DNA from: Tetraselmis striata
Lineage: Eukaryota; Chlorophyta; Chlorodendrophyceae; Chlorodendrales; Chlorodendraceae
NCBI GenBank assembly: GCA_006384855.1
Contig: VCJN01002714.1
Coordinates: forward strand, 93,154 to 157,153
Length of the DNA: 64,000 bases
Direction of reading: 5' to 3'
The notes below the pieces were generated by a model. It ran no database searches, was not told the DNA's origin, and saw only the letters and a list, made by a program, of their open reading frames with translations. A program made the position numbers and the translations under genes. This document shows positions 44,766 through 56,900 of the stretch, piece by piece; position 1 is the first letter of the stretch; every line of letters begins with the position of its first letter.

Positions 44766-45138
44766 CCATCATTCCTCTCAGCGCGGGCTTGTTTGCCTGC
44801 AAATTCCTGATCAACACAGGATGTAATCAGACCTGGTATTTATCGGCAAATCAGGCGTTCCTTGTGAGTAAATATATCATTGAAATATTACTTGGGTCAC
44901 CCGCCCGGCAGGGTACGCTACCGTACTGAGCAGTCAGAACTACCGCGCGCGCACGCCGCATGTGTCACAGATCACCGCCACCCACCACTTCTGCTCAGCA
45001 AATACAGCTGCCCCGCCCAACTCTTTGCATCAGACGGGTTCTGCAATTGCTAATGCCACGGTAATCTTGAGCCATCAAAGTAGGTCCGCGCGCGGTTTCA
45101 GGGTTGCTCGCGCAGCGGAGGGAGGCAAGCGAGTTGAG
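44766..45138. other. Intergenic, probable promoter region of the TenA-like gene
   Basis: No coding feature seen. It is the upstream flank of the ATG at 45139; no TATA box or other motif could be assigned confidently. Confidence 0.35.
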
Positions 45139-48100
45139 ATGGCGGATACCCTGCAAGCACTGCGCGAGTCCGAATTCCACCGGTCGACGACGCTCGCGCT
45201 GGACGCACACCCCTTTGTTTCAGACGCAGAGTCGGGAAACTTGAGTGCCAAGCGACTGACCGCGCTGGCTTTGGAGCAGCTCAGTGTGGTGGCTTGCGAC
45301 TTGAAAAGTTTTCGGCACCTGGCGGGGACATGTCAGGCGGATGGTAGCAAGCCCGCCGCCACCAAGTTCTTCAGCATGCTGGCCGACGGCGAGGAGGCAG
45401 CGAGCGGGAAGCTCTCCTGCATGTTGAGCTGGCTAGGAGTGACACCCAAAGAGCAAGCCGCGTACACGTGGCAGATGGAGGCGCAGGCACGCGCCCGCCC
45501 GCTACCCCCGCTCCTCCCGTTGCCCGCTCGGGGAGCTTGCTGGCGTGCTGCCCGATTTGCTGTGGCACCTGGCGCGTTCACGAGGCGAGTATTTGGCGGG
45601 CCGCGACGAGCTGCTCTCGTGAAGTGATTCACAAATCCATCCCGACCTAATAGTAGTCACTAATGAAGACTGCCCCTACTCCTAATACCTTCGCTGCTGC
45701 TCTATAACAGATGACAGGTTGTCGCTACTGGCGGTACTGGCAGGAGTAGATGTTGCGACTTCCTCTACTACCGGAACTGCACTCCTAGTACTGGCAGCAG
45801 TAGTTGGGTGTGGTGATACATGCTATCCCTACAAGTGCGAATATGTGTAGACTGGCTGAGATAGCGCCAGTGCTTTGAGGTGCACGAGTCTTCTGATGAC
45901 GTCGTTCAGTATCTGTGTGGGGCGGATTGGATGGGCGACTCGAGCATGCGCCTGCTTCCCTCCGGACATGGACACCTGCCTGGATGTCGTATGTCACCCG
46001 CGCCTGTCGTCGGTATCCGGCGTGGATGACAGCTGCGATAGTCCATGTACAGGTATCTCCAGTACCTGGAGCGATACCAGTGGCGAATTATCATTATTTA
46101 TTTCCTGTTATGCAAAAAATATAGTCGCTAGTTGCTATAAATAACATCGGACTGGTATCATGCTCTTATGCTGACCCCCTCAACAACGCCCACTGCTACC
46201 ACCCATCACCTGTGCAGGCTTATCCGTCATACATGGCAAGATGCGCACACTACGGTTCCCCTGCTGCCATTTCGGCCGCCTGCGCTGTCAACTTCCCCAC
46301 TTGGTGAGGCGCCCTGCCCTGATCTTTGCTTCGCATCTACGCTTCTCCCTGCTACGAGTACGAGCTGCACGCCACTATGCTACTATATGATACTGACGAT
46401 GCTATTAATATGTACCTGCCTGCCTGGCGGGTACCTCGTGCTCACGATCTCGCGGGCCGATCGGACCATGTTTAGCAATTTTCCAAAATCGCGGGTTGGA
46501 ATAACACCGCGCCCACTTTTGCAATTTGTCATTGCACCCAGGTTTGCTGAAGCCCGATTTGCCCCTGTTCGGCTATTAAAGAAGTCAGATTTGCAACTCG
46601 GCTAGCGATCTCCCCTTAGGTAGAATACTTATAAACCGGATATATTGATGTATTCATGTCCCTCGCAGCAACAGGTGCAGACCACTGGGCCATTAATAAC
46701 ATTCGATTTCCGAATCGTCTTGAAGTCAGCAACAGTCGACATTCAATTTACGGATGGCGTGAGCACAACAGCCTGAACATGTCCGCAGCCCCGACACGTT
46801 CGCCGCCACGCCCGACCCGATATTGCCGAAATACATCAGCCAGGAATCAAACCCGGGTCTGTCGCATACGAGACGACCGCTCAACCGAGCGGACAAGGGA
46901 TGTACCATATCCCACCATGGCCAACTAGCAGTGCCAACCGTTACACCGACGTTTCAGGGGGATTTATTGGCAGGAGTTTCTTACATATCATACACTCTCG
47001 GTGCGTCATCCACGGAACCTCCGCGCTTTTGATAGAGCGCGGCTATTGTCGCGTCTACGGCTGGTCGCTACCGCCGGCGGTACCTGGTAGTGGCGAGAAT
47101 TTCAAAAAGGCCAGTATAAACTGATACTAAAATAGTACTTAAAGGTATTAGTACGAGTATATATGTACCTGTAGCAGCATTTGTAATCACCAATAAACCG
47201 TCGGGATGTTAAGTTACGAGCCGTTACCTTGGCTACGGGCAGACTTAAGTTTGCCCCGGGTCTTCGGCCACGGGTACCGGTCGCGTTTTTGATACCCGCG
47301 CTCTATTAAAAGGGCGGGGGATCCGTGGATGCCACACAGCGAGTGTATCGTGTACATTATTTATATTATGATGATATGTTTACATTATATGGATACATAT
47401 TGTATCGTGACGAGAATATCCTCACGTTCCACCCCCGTAATACGAGTACCTATAGCGACCGTCCCGCGGTTGCTGGCACTGTCAGTTTTTAAACCCTAAA
47501 GCCATGGTATGATATGGCACTGTGAGTTGGTCGTATATCGTCTGTGATGCGTGACATCCGCGAACTGACCCGGCCGGGAATCCATCCGTGGACCCCGCGC
47601 TTTACTGCGAGGAGGCGTAGCTTTTGATAGCCGCGCTCGATAAAAAGCGCGGAGGATCCGTGGATGACACACCGAGAGTATCGTTTGGTCGCTATGTATT
47701 GTGAGAATATCCCCACATCACAGCACATCAGCTTTGTACCCGTACATGTAGCGACTATATACTACTACACGACCCAAACTGCATCCCTGCATCGGACCCA
47801 GTTTCAGGTACCGGCGGCCGGGTCCCCCCGGCCCATGCAATTTCACGATGTACACATGGCGCTGTGGCACGATACCGAAATATATGGCCGCTGCATCAGA
47901 TCCGTTTTGCGATCTTTATTTTGTGGATGAGCAACATCCGCCGATTTGTACTCAGGTACCCGTCGAGTGTAGTAGATTTGTCCCCATCTAGTGGTCCGAT
48001 GCATCGGAGCAGATCTTATCACCGGCGCCCATCGGAGCGGCTTTCAGGCGGCGCTTTTGCTGTGTTGATGTGTTAGTTAGTACTGTTTTTAGCGGTGGAT

Positions 48101-49324
48101 TTTTTACTGGCATTTTTGTAACTCATACCAGTGTGCATCGGAACATGGTCGGGCAAATCCTCCCTCTGGACTGTGTGTGCGAGTACCCTGTACCGCCAGC
48201 GCCACAGCCCCTATAACTATTCAAGCGCAAAATTTACTAAACAGCAGCCGTCAAGGTGCTTAATCAGGTTTTTCACCATAAACAATTTCCCTGAGCCGTG
48301 TTCCGCAAGGAAGCATGATGAAGACTACCCAATATTCTAATGTAGCGATATTAAGTGTATTAGTGAGATGGGAGTATTCTCCGGAATATTGTATCATGAC
48401 ATACTCCTATGGCGGCGGACTATCCCACTCAAGGACTATCTCAATGCAGGTCATCTGGTCGTCTCCGCTGCTTCTCACTCCTTGAAAAAGTGGGAGCTAT
48501 TGCTTAAATTATAAATGATTTTCCAAGTTATACCTCTTGCTGCACTTGATCCTTAACAGCTCATCTCAATATCACAAGCCACGGCAGTGTGATAATTCTA
48601 AACTTATTAATTCCTGAGCCCAATGCGAATAAATATGATATGATGTTACTTAATACATCATTTATAAATCCAAATCTAATGATAATATATTATATATACC
48701 GGTAATCTCGTCAGCCCTCATATCATGGGGTAGCAATTCGGTGCGCTGGCGGTCTTCTCCTCGTAGGGTCTGAAGTCAAGGTTTTGTCTGCTACTAGTAT
48801 AGTCCAGTCATTGCTTCATACCTTTTATTACAAGCCGTCTAACCAGTTTGGCCTCAACCGTCAAGTATTTCAGTGCAGCTGGCCCAAATATTAATTGATC
48901 AATATCGAAAATCAGTTACGTTCGTGTATCGTGCGCTATATCAACTTGACAGCAGCACCCATGCCGTGTTGGCTGCCTGCTGCTGTGGCGAGCTCGCTCG
49001 CTTGCTGCTGATTTTAGGGTTTTTCGGGTTTAGGGCGTTGATCGATGACGCGTCGGTGACCGTGATGGTTGCAGGGGTGAGCAGTGCCGCCGCATCCACG
49101 CCTCGCTGTTGACTGTCCCCGGGTGCCATGGGGACTGCACCGCGGAGGACGTGGCGTTTCTGGAGCACTTTGCGACGCCGATCCCGGGGCTGGACGACAT
49201 GGCCATCGCGTGCCTGGAGGAGGACAAGGCGGTGACGCGGGATGAGGTCGTCACCGTCACGAGGCTCCTCCAGGCGTGCGAGCTCATGTTTTGGGACTCC
49301 GTGTACTACAAGCACAAGCGCTAG
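45139..49324 (+). CDS. TenA/THI-4/PqqC-like (haem-oxygenase-fold) protein, two exons with a frameshift
   Basis: Exon 1 45139-45561 starts MADTLQALRESEFH and continues with AHPFVSDAESGNL, ALALEQLSVVACDL and ATKFFSMLADGEEAA. These are helices typical of the TenA fold (long N-terminal helix, a polar G-x-L turn, F..MLA.GE). Near 45490 the frame must shift by one base for the similarity to continue (RYP, then GELAGVLPDLL). Exon 2 49075-49324 resumes GEQCRRIHASL, AFLEHFATPIPGLDD and CELMFWDSVYYK, ending TAG. The donor (CT|GTGG) and acceptor (TTGCAG) are both phase 2. The total is about 223 residues, the normal family length. TenA proteins hydrolyse aminopyrimidines in thiamin salvage, but many algal homologues are uncharacterised; the activity here is inference. 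The frameshift may be a GC-rich sequencing error or real inactivation. The 3.5-kb intron is full of repeats. Confidence 0.6.
46832..46903 (-). tRNA. tRNA-like sequence, anticodon loop CTCGTAT (CGT), probably pseudogene or SINE head
   Basis: On the minus strand a 72-base stretch folds as a cloverleaf. The anticodon arm has stem GTCGT/GCGAC and a 7-base loop giving anticodon CGT (Thr). The T arm has stem CCGGG/CCTGG around TTTGATT, and the D stem is GCTC/GAGC. Against function: the D loop has only four bases, the spacing before the D stem is too long, and the acceptor stem pairs at only five of seven positions. B box: GGTTTGATTCC. Confidence 0.4.
46980..47700. repeat. Three related ~55-bp repeats, one inverted
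   Basis: About 46985-47045, in reverse complement, matches 47298-47355 and 47626-47690. All share GCCGCGCTC(T/G)AT, a short GCGCGG hairpin arm, GATCCGTGGATG and ACACCGAGAGT-like segments. Each copy can also fold on itself. They may be ends of one or two short non-autonomous elements. Confidence 0.7.
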
Positions 49325-50084
49325 GGACGGGTGCGCCTACCAAACGCGTGTCCGGGCGTGTGTCTGCCGCGCCAAGGCGGGAAGGGCGGGCCCTGCATGC
49401 CGCCCTGAGTCAGTCTCTGCACGGAGAAGACAAATGGGAGGGGGGGGGGGGGGGGGTGCAGGGCAGGCATACGCCCCTGGTGCGGACAACTAGCCGCATC
49501 GGGGAGCATTGGTACTGCGTGCCTCCTTGCTTTGTGGGGAGGGGATGCGGGGCATGGGCAAATCGATCGCCGAGCACACCGCCCATTGCCATTGCAATCG
49601 CAGCCAGGCGTCGCCCTGAAAGCCATACCGTGACCGCTATGGGATCGCTGTAAGAAGGAGAAAGGGATGGAGTCCGCCCTCGCTGCCGGGGGGGCGCCCA
49701 ACGCCCGCACCCCGCACGCCAACAAACACCACCATCGACCCAGAAATTTGACATGTGTTACAGCTTTGTTCCTGTTTAGTCTTTGATGCTCAGCGGTCCA
49801 GGTGCTACGGCCCGGCGGCACGACCCCGCATTGGGTCCACTAGTAAAAGTGCGTAGCGTGCAGCCCTCTGAAGTCCAGGGCCAACCCGCACAATAGCCGC
49901 CCAGGTTGGGACGATGAGGGGGGGGGGGGGGGGGGGGCGGCCAAGTGGACTTTGAGGCGACATCGGGTGACAGTTGGTGCACCGAAAGTCACCGAGTGCG
50001 GCAGATTGCCTGGCCTCGAGAGCATCGCGACATGGGCGGGGCGGAGCTGCAAGACATGTTGTTGCCGGCTGTCCATTTCCTACC

Positions 50085-50259
50085 TACGGGTGCCGACGCG
50101 ACAGTAAGAACCCAACCTACAAGACCACGCCATGCCCGACAGAGCTCAAATGTAGGCAATACGGTTTCGGAATCATCACAAAGATCTAATCAGTTCCCCG
50201 GCACCCCCTTTCTGGCAGCATTAATGTGGTGGGTTCTTACTACCGCGTCGGCACCCATG
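50085..50259. mobile_element. MITE-like inverted-repeat element, about 175 bp
   Basis: A 27-28-bp arm at about 50086-50113 (GGGTGCCGACGCG then AGTAAGAACCCA) is matched in reverse complement at about 50230-50258, with one or two differences. The enclosed 115 bp are unrelated. No clear target duplication. Confidence 0.55.
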
Positions 50260-50638
50260 CTTCAAAGCGCGGCATGCGGCGAGCCGAGCAGACCCTATGG
50301 GGGCTCATCACGTCGGGCCGTAAGACACCTCACCTGCGGTGCTGCCCGGGATTTAGTTTGGATACGTCGTTGCTTGGATCCGCAACCATCCTCGGCATCT
50401 TCGTTATTGGGGACTCCGTCGCGTACCCGGCCGATGGAATCGCGGGTAGTATCAGGGGGGGGGGGGGGGGGGGAGGGCGTGCGCTGATGAGTATTGCATG
50501 GCCGCGAGACCATCACCCATGCTCGCGGGCCTCGTCCGCTGTCAGCGTCCCGAGGACATTGCCAACACATTCGCTGGTTTGGGGAAACGCACCCCTACCT
50601 CCGTAAGTCAGGTGATGCCTATCTATATATCTAGTTAC

Positions 50639-50639
<1 letters not shown>

Positions 50640-50688
<49 letters not shown>

Positions 50689-50702
50689 GGAGGGAGGGAG
50701 AG
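50640..50702. repeat. (TG)n followed by (GA)n and GGGA repeats
   Basis: About 32 bases of TG, then GA, then four GGGA units. Confidence 0.95.
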
Positions 50703-50909
50703 ATCGCAGACGGTGTGGGTTCATAGTTTAAAAGACTGTGGTTTATGGCCTACACATCGACCAAGACGTGCGGGGGAGGGGGAGGGGGCAAACGATGGAC
50801 GCAAAGCGAATTGGGTGCTGAAATTGTCTTACAAATATATCCATACATTCATAAGTAAGGTATCACGAGGTGTAGCGCACAGCCGGCGCCCCGGAGCGAA
50901 TCGCGCGCC

Positions 50910-53900
50910 TCACCACACGCCGCTGCCGACGCCGCTGCCGCCGAAGCCGACACTGCCGTCGTCCGACGAGGCGCTGCCGGTGCTGTAGTGCCCCGCGCTG
51001 CGAAAGGGCGAGGCGCTGCTAGCCTGCTGCAGCTGGCGCGGGGAGCGGAGATTACTGCGGCGGCGGCTGCCTTGGGTGGCGGAGACCCCGGCAGAGCGCC
51101 GGCTTGAGGCGCCCCGCGACTCCCACCGGCTCTCCGCCACGTAGGAAGAGCCGCTCACGCCCGCCTGCTGGAGCGGGACACAATGTCCGCGAGAAAATAT
51201 CCCGGGGGTTGTCAGGGGGGGGGGGGGGTTCCGCTCGACACCCATTCATACACGGCGCTCGGGCGAGAGGTGCAGCGCTATGAGCGACACAAACCGCGGA
51301 CTGTCCTTTGGTGTCAACACCGCCATAAGAAAGCTTTACAATCCTAGCGTGTATTAGGTGTATTAGGATTGCCTCTTATTTTGGTGATCTCCGATATCGC
51401 CTCCTGCTGCTAGCTCATGTATTAATTCGGTGGCAGTCAATTCAAAACCGCGATGCCTGGCCGTGGTTAAATTTGGCATCCTTCTACACTACGCGTCAAA
51501 ATAAATGACAAACCCTAGTCGGAGTAGGGTTCGTGCTCATGTGCAATCGAAGCTCGATGCGCCACATATAATAGGGGGGTGTTTTGGGTAGGAGTGTTGG
51601 CTACAACCCCCATATTTTACATTGAATTGATTGGGCCTTGTACATTGTGATGTACGTAGATGTAAAAACCACACACGAATTTCGCGAAGCCGCCTCAGCA
51701 CTTGACCTCTTGCGCCAACTGCAGTCGTACGGTACCGTAGGTCTGGCATAGCCCGTAGACCATTGCCTCATTCGAAACCCGAAGGGCTAATGAGGGGAAA
51801 CCCAGGGCACGCCCGGACGAACTTGCATCCTATAATACAGCCAGCGACTACTGGTGAGTTCAGCCGTCTCGAATCGGGCTTCGTACAACCCCCTCGTGCA
51901 ACCCCATGAGAGCGTTCGCTACAGTTCCGCCATAGTTCCGTCTACATCTACGAGGTTCGCCGCGGTCTCATCCTTGATTCGGCACCCGCTGTGAATATTA
52001 CAACCGATCTTCCAAGGAATTCCTACTGAAGCCGTACACGCCTCCGTATAACCATAACGAGTCTTGCAGCAGAGCTTGACGGACCCCGGGGAGGGGGGGG
52101 AGGCGCACCGGGTGGCCGCGCGAGCGCGTGGGGGACACGGCGCGCGCGAGCTGCAGCGCCGCGGCGGACCCGTCGCTGCGCCCGGGAGACACCACCTCCG
52201 CCATGTGCCGCACCGCCTGGGGGCGAGAGGGTGGCACAGCCGGTCAGCCCAGCGCCCAAAGCACAGCGCAGCGCAGCGCGCGGTAGGAGGGGCAGAGTCT
52301 GATCCGCGAGCATACACACGGAGGGGAGAACAATAGGGGCAGACCGGAACGAGCACAGACACTACATGGTTATCAACCCGTTCAGTACACAACTGAAGCG
52401 ACCGAGTGGCCAGTGATTCGGTTGCTTGGGGGCGGAGAGAGAGAGTGTGTGATGCATACATACATACATACATATAGATACATAGGACTATATGAAGTAA
52501 CTTGACAATTGAATCAGCGATGTGTCCATTTTTCAGAAAATTTTAAAAGAACGGGTTCCATATCACTACTGGCCCACAGTTCCATCAATTGCATTGCTAG
52601 CACTTTGAAGTAACAGTTTTTTTCCATTAATACCAGCAGCGAGTAGCGAGTACCAGTACCAGTACCAGTACAAGCAGTTCTGGGGAACTGCCGTTTTTGT
52701 AATTCACACCAGTACCAGCAGTACCAGCAGCGAGTAGCGAGTACCAGTAAGGATTAATCCTTACCAGCAGCGAGCGTTCGCATTGCCAGCGCTTTGAAGT
52801 CGCTAGTCGCTACCAGTTTTTTTTTCCATTTTTTTCCATTACCAGCAGCGAGTAGCGAGTACCAGTACCAGTACCTCCCAGCCGTGAGATCGTAATCGGA
52901 CGGCTGTGTAATTAAGGACCGTGGGCGGGTGGGGGGGCGGGTGGGTGGGTGGATTATAGTACTTAGTAGTACATGCCAGTAGATAAGCGCTTAAGTCATG
53001 CACCTAGAGGCCCGATCCGCTGCACTATACGGGTACCCGTTCGGCAATAAAGCTCACCGCCGAAAGAACGCTTCGCTGGATAATATAGATACATGCAGTA
53101 GGTGTGCATACTAAAGGGTATATGAATGCGCATTAGAATAGATACGGTACGTTGCAGATTCCAAAAGGTATGACGGCAAGTTCAATTCCGCATGGGTGCC
53201 AGTGAAACAGCGACGCAGGGGAGGGTAAGGGAGGATAGGGCCGGCGAAGGGGGGGGGGGGGGGGGGAACCTCCAGCGCGTGGCTGGTGCATCGCTCCAGC
53301 GGCTGGTCGCGGTTCATCGCCCGGCAGTAGCCTGCCCAAAGCGCCATAAAGTCCCACAGCCGGCGGCGCTGTTTGGCGGCAAAGAGCCCCTCCGCGCGCG
53401 CGTCCGCACGCGCAAGCACCCGCACCAGCTTGGCCCACCTGGCGCAAGGGGGAGAGTGCACACCACAGCAACGTCAGCCGCCGCACTACTAACAGCGCCC
53501 GTACCAGTTCCTTGGCTTCGCGGATCCATGAAATACTGGCGCTGATGAAACGTTTTTTGCGACAGACACCGAGGTGGGATCCGCGCAGTGTTCCTGGCGC
53601 ACTGTTCATGTTTTATTCTGATAGACATATCCAGAAAAGTTGAGCCTTTCTCCCTTCTCAAAGGGAAGGAAAGGGGGAAGGGGGGGGGGGGGGGGGGGGA
53701 AAGGAATTCCAATGCACCCGACTTTAAATGATATCCGGGTTTGCGGGTTCAATGAGATAATAATGATTCGTTTTCAGCATCAAATGGCAAAATCCGTGTG
53801 GTATTGGCTGTGTATGCTGATATGATCCAAGGTAGATACAGTTTTATCCTCTTGGTGTGACAAAGACAGGGAGGGGGGGGGGAGGGGGAGGGAAGGTCAA

Positions 53901-56900
53901 AACCGATAACACACCGCGGACCCGCAGCGCGGTCACGGCATAGCGGGCTCGCGTCGTGCCAACAGGCGATAGCCCCACGCCAGAAGGGGATGAAACAGGA
54001 AGTGACACAGGCGGTCCGGGCGCCGGGTGCGGGTGGGGTGGGTTGGGGGGGGGGGGGGGGGGTTTGCCTGCGGAAGCGCGACGCCAGCTCCTGCACCTCG
54101 TCCGCCTCGTTGATCACCGCCAGCGCCACGCGCAGTGCCTCGCGGCGCTCGCTCTGCGGTGCGCGGAAATGGGCGCTCAGAAGGGGAAGCGGAAGGGGAG
54201 AGGGGGGCGAGGCCGGTGGTGGACTGACGCCAAGAGAGCAGCGCACAGGCGACAAGGTCAACAGGGGGGGGGGGGGGGGGGGGATTCAATAACCGTAGAT
54301 ACGTGGCTGCTAACCATAACGTGCGGTCGATACCAAAACCTGGCGACTCCCTGGATCTGTGGGTGACCCTATCACCCCGCCACCACCCATCCACACTCTC
54401 GAGCTGGTCTGACGGGTTTCGAGTTTTGGTGTGAAAAAGTCGGCACATTTGCGGGATGGGTATGCATGGGTTGGTATACTGAGACTGAGACAATAACCAG
54501 CCAGCGGTGTCAGCAGGGGGCGCCGCAAACTGAGCGGAAAAGCAATCATTTGTGTGTGTTGGGGGGGGGGGGGGGGGCATGGCATCATCCGCGTCCCCAC
54601 CTGAAATAGGAGAAAGTCGCCCCAGCGGCGGAAGCAGTGGACGAGGCGGAACATGGCGGCCATCCGGTCCGCGCTGGCCTGCGCCGCCGCAGGGGAAATC
54701 CCGACTGGTGTCAGCTCGCGAGTAGCGCGGCGGAAAGCAGCAGGAGGAAGGGGGGAAATGCAGCTGTGACCTGGCCTGCCTAACTGAAGCCCGGGTGTGG
54801 CGGCAGCATCGGTTGTGGTTTCGGAGCCGCGGCTGCTCCGATGGTACCGAATGCATACCACACAAGCAGGACTAGCCTAAGGAGGGTTAAGTGGTACAGC
54901 ATGTATTTTTGATTGCGTTTCCAAGGTACGATAATAATACGTTAGATTAAGTGTTTTGCGCTATTGCGGCGGAGATTCCGTGCGACGTTCCTGGCGGTTT
55001 TGCTCTTGAGTGATTTCATACCGTAACATTCAAGTGTGTTTGCAGGTCGAAAAATACTACTTGTTCTGCAGCAACAAGTTGGATGATCCACGTAGTTTTG
55101 GTGGCGTATTGTTATATTTCATGCTTTTCTCTCTTCGCTCGGGGGAGGGGGTGGGGTAAGAACAATAACATTCCGCGAACCCAAAGCGTGATTACGGTAT
55201 GAGCTAAAGGTTCCTCTCTTTGCGAGAGGGTTAAACAGAACATAATACATAGCGAACCCAAAGCGTGGTCACGAGGCGTAAATGATTGAGTGAATGGATG
55301 CTCGCGTGGTGCTAATGATTGTGTCAGGGTATCAGGGTTCAGGGTTTTCAGCTAACACCTACATTGTAACACCCCGCACCGCGGCGGCAGCATGAGTGCC
55401 CAGGGCAATGGAATCAAGGAGGGGGGGAGCGGGCTGCACCTGCATCTCCGCCACCGCGTGGTCGCGCATGACCGCCGCCCACTCCGCAAAGGCGGCGCGC
55501 TTGAGCGCGGTGCAGTGCTCCGCCAGGCGCTTGCGGATCAGCTGGAAGCGCCCCGCCTGCGCCGCCGCCAGCGGCGTGCGCAACAGGGCAGGTCAGCGCC
55601 CGCGTGGCTGGCCCAACCCGGCGGAGCTCACACCGACGCGGGGTGCGGGCGAGTTCGATCTTTATCAAGCCGTCGGTCCAAGTTATCGACACGAGCGTGG
55701 ATCGCTTGGCATGGGATGGACACATCGACACCGGGGCGACTGAATTCACACCAACATGAACTCAGGCTGAACAGGCATGAACACATCGTGAACTCAAGCA
55801 GCAGCCGGATCACAGTCGGTCCGGTAGGGGGTGGCCTTCCACGGCCCCGCACACGCCCCTAGTAGTGTAGGTGTCGGACCCTTTGCTTCGGTGAGGGGGC
55901 GCGAGGTGCACGCGGGGGGTTCCATCACAATAGTGTCACAGTGATTACTACTGCAATACGGGACATTCCGCGGGTGTGCTTCGGACACATTTACGAGCAC
56001 ATCCCGAGATCAATACGGAACCCCGCACTGAATAAAACGGGTCCACGAGAGCCTTGCTAACTAGTACTTGGCTGTGTAGGGACACGCAGTGGACTGACAG
56101 TACTAATAACATTCTCGCCCGGCGGGTCAAGGGCTTTTGCTGGGCGATGGGGGGGGGGGGGGGAGGGGGGGGAGGGGGGGGGGAGGACCTGCAGCCGCCA
56201 GGCGCACAGGCAGGTGAGCACCAGCTCCCGGCGGCGCTCCCACGCCAGCGCGTCCCCGTACGCCAGCGCGCGCTGGATGGCCGCCTGCCGGGGCGCGCCG
56301 AGAGCACAGCGGGGCGCGCCGGAGAGCACGTCAGTGTCGTTCAACGAGGGGGGACTTTCAGCCGGGAGGCCACAAAACTGATGTTGGGCGGGAGAAGGGG
56401 GAGCAGCGGACGTGTTGCTGTCGATATAGCACCGCGAGGTGGGCGCCGGTCCCTTGAGCTCTGCTGATTTCACTCTGGCCTGAACTGGACTCATCCAGCG
56501 TTCAGGGGAAGCGTTGCCCTTACAATGAATTGGGTTTGTGGGCCGCCAAAAAACAAACACGGATCGAAGCGCGACATGTCACCGGTTGTTCCGAGTAATA
56601 TTCGCGCTGTCTTCTCTATCAATTCTCTATTGAGTAATAATTCTCTATCGGGAAAACTCGCGGCCGCCATTCCTTCTTCGCATGCGGGTCATATCCACTG
56701 TTACATGTAGCGAACTAACCAATGTGTGGCTACGGTATCTTGGGCATATGACTGCTCTGTGTACACACACACACACACACACACCTATGTATGTATAAAT
56801 ATATAACTACATGTATATATTTATATAACTATATACAAAGATATATATGTGCGCAGACAGACGCCATTATGGGCTAGCTTGGGTCGGGCCAGGCGAGAGC

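Larger units (their letters stand above)
45562..49074 (+). other. Intron of the TenA-like gene, repeat-rich
   Basis: Contains GTACTGG-type short motifs (45660-45800), a tRNA-like sequence (46832-46903, minus) and three related inverted/direct repeat copies (46980-47700). No additional exon was recognised. Confidence 0.5.
49325..50909. other. No gene recognised; G-runs, MITE-like hairpin and TG/GA repeats
   Basis: Intergenic space between the TenA-like gene and the 3' end of the Sfi1-like gene. The two genes converge here. Poly-G tracts lie at 49441-49456, 49920-49937 and 50456-50473. Confidence 0.5.
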
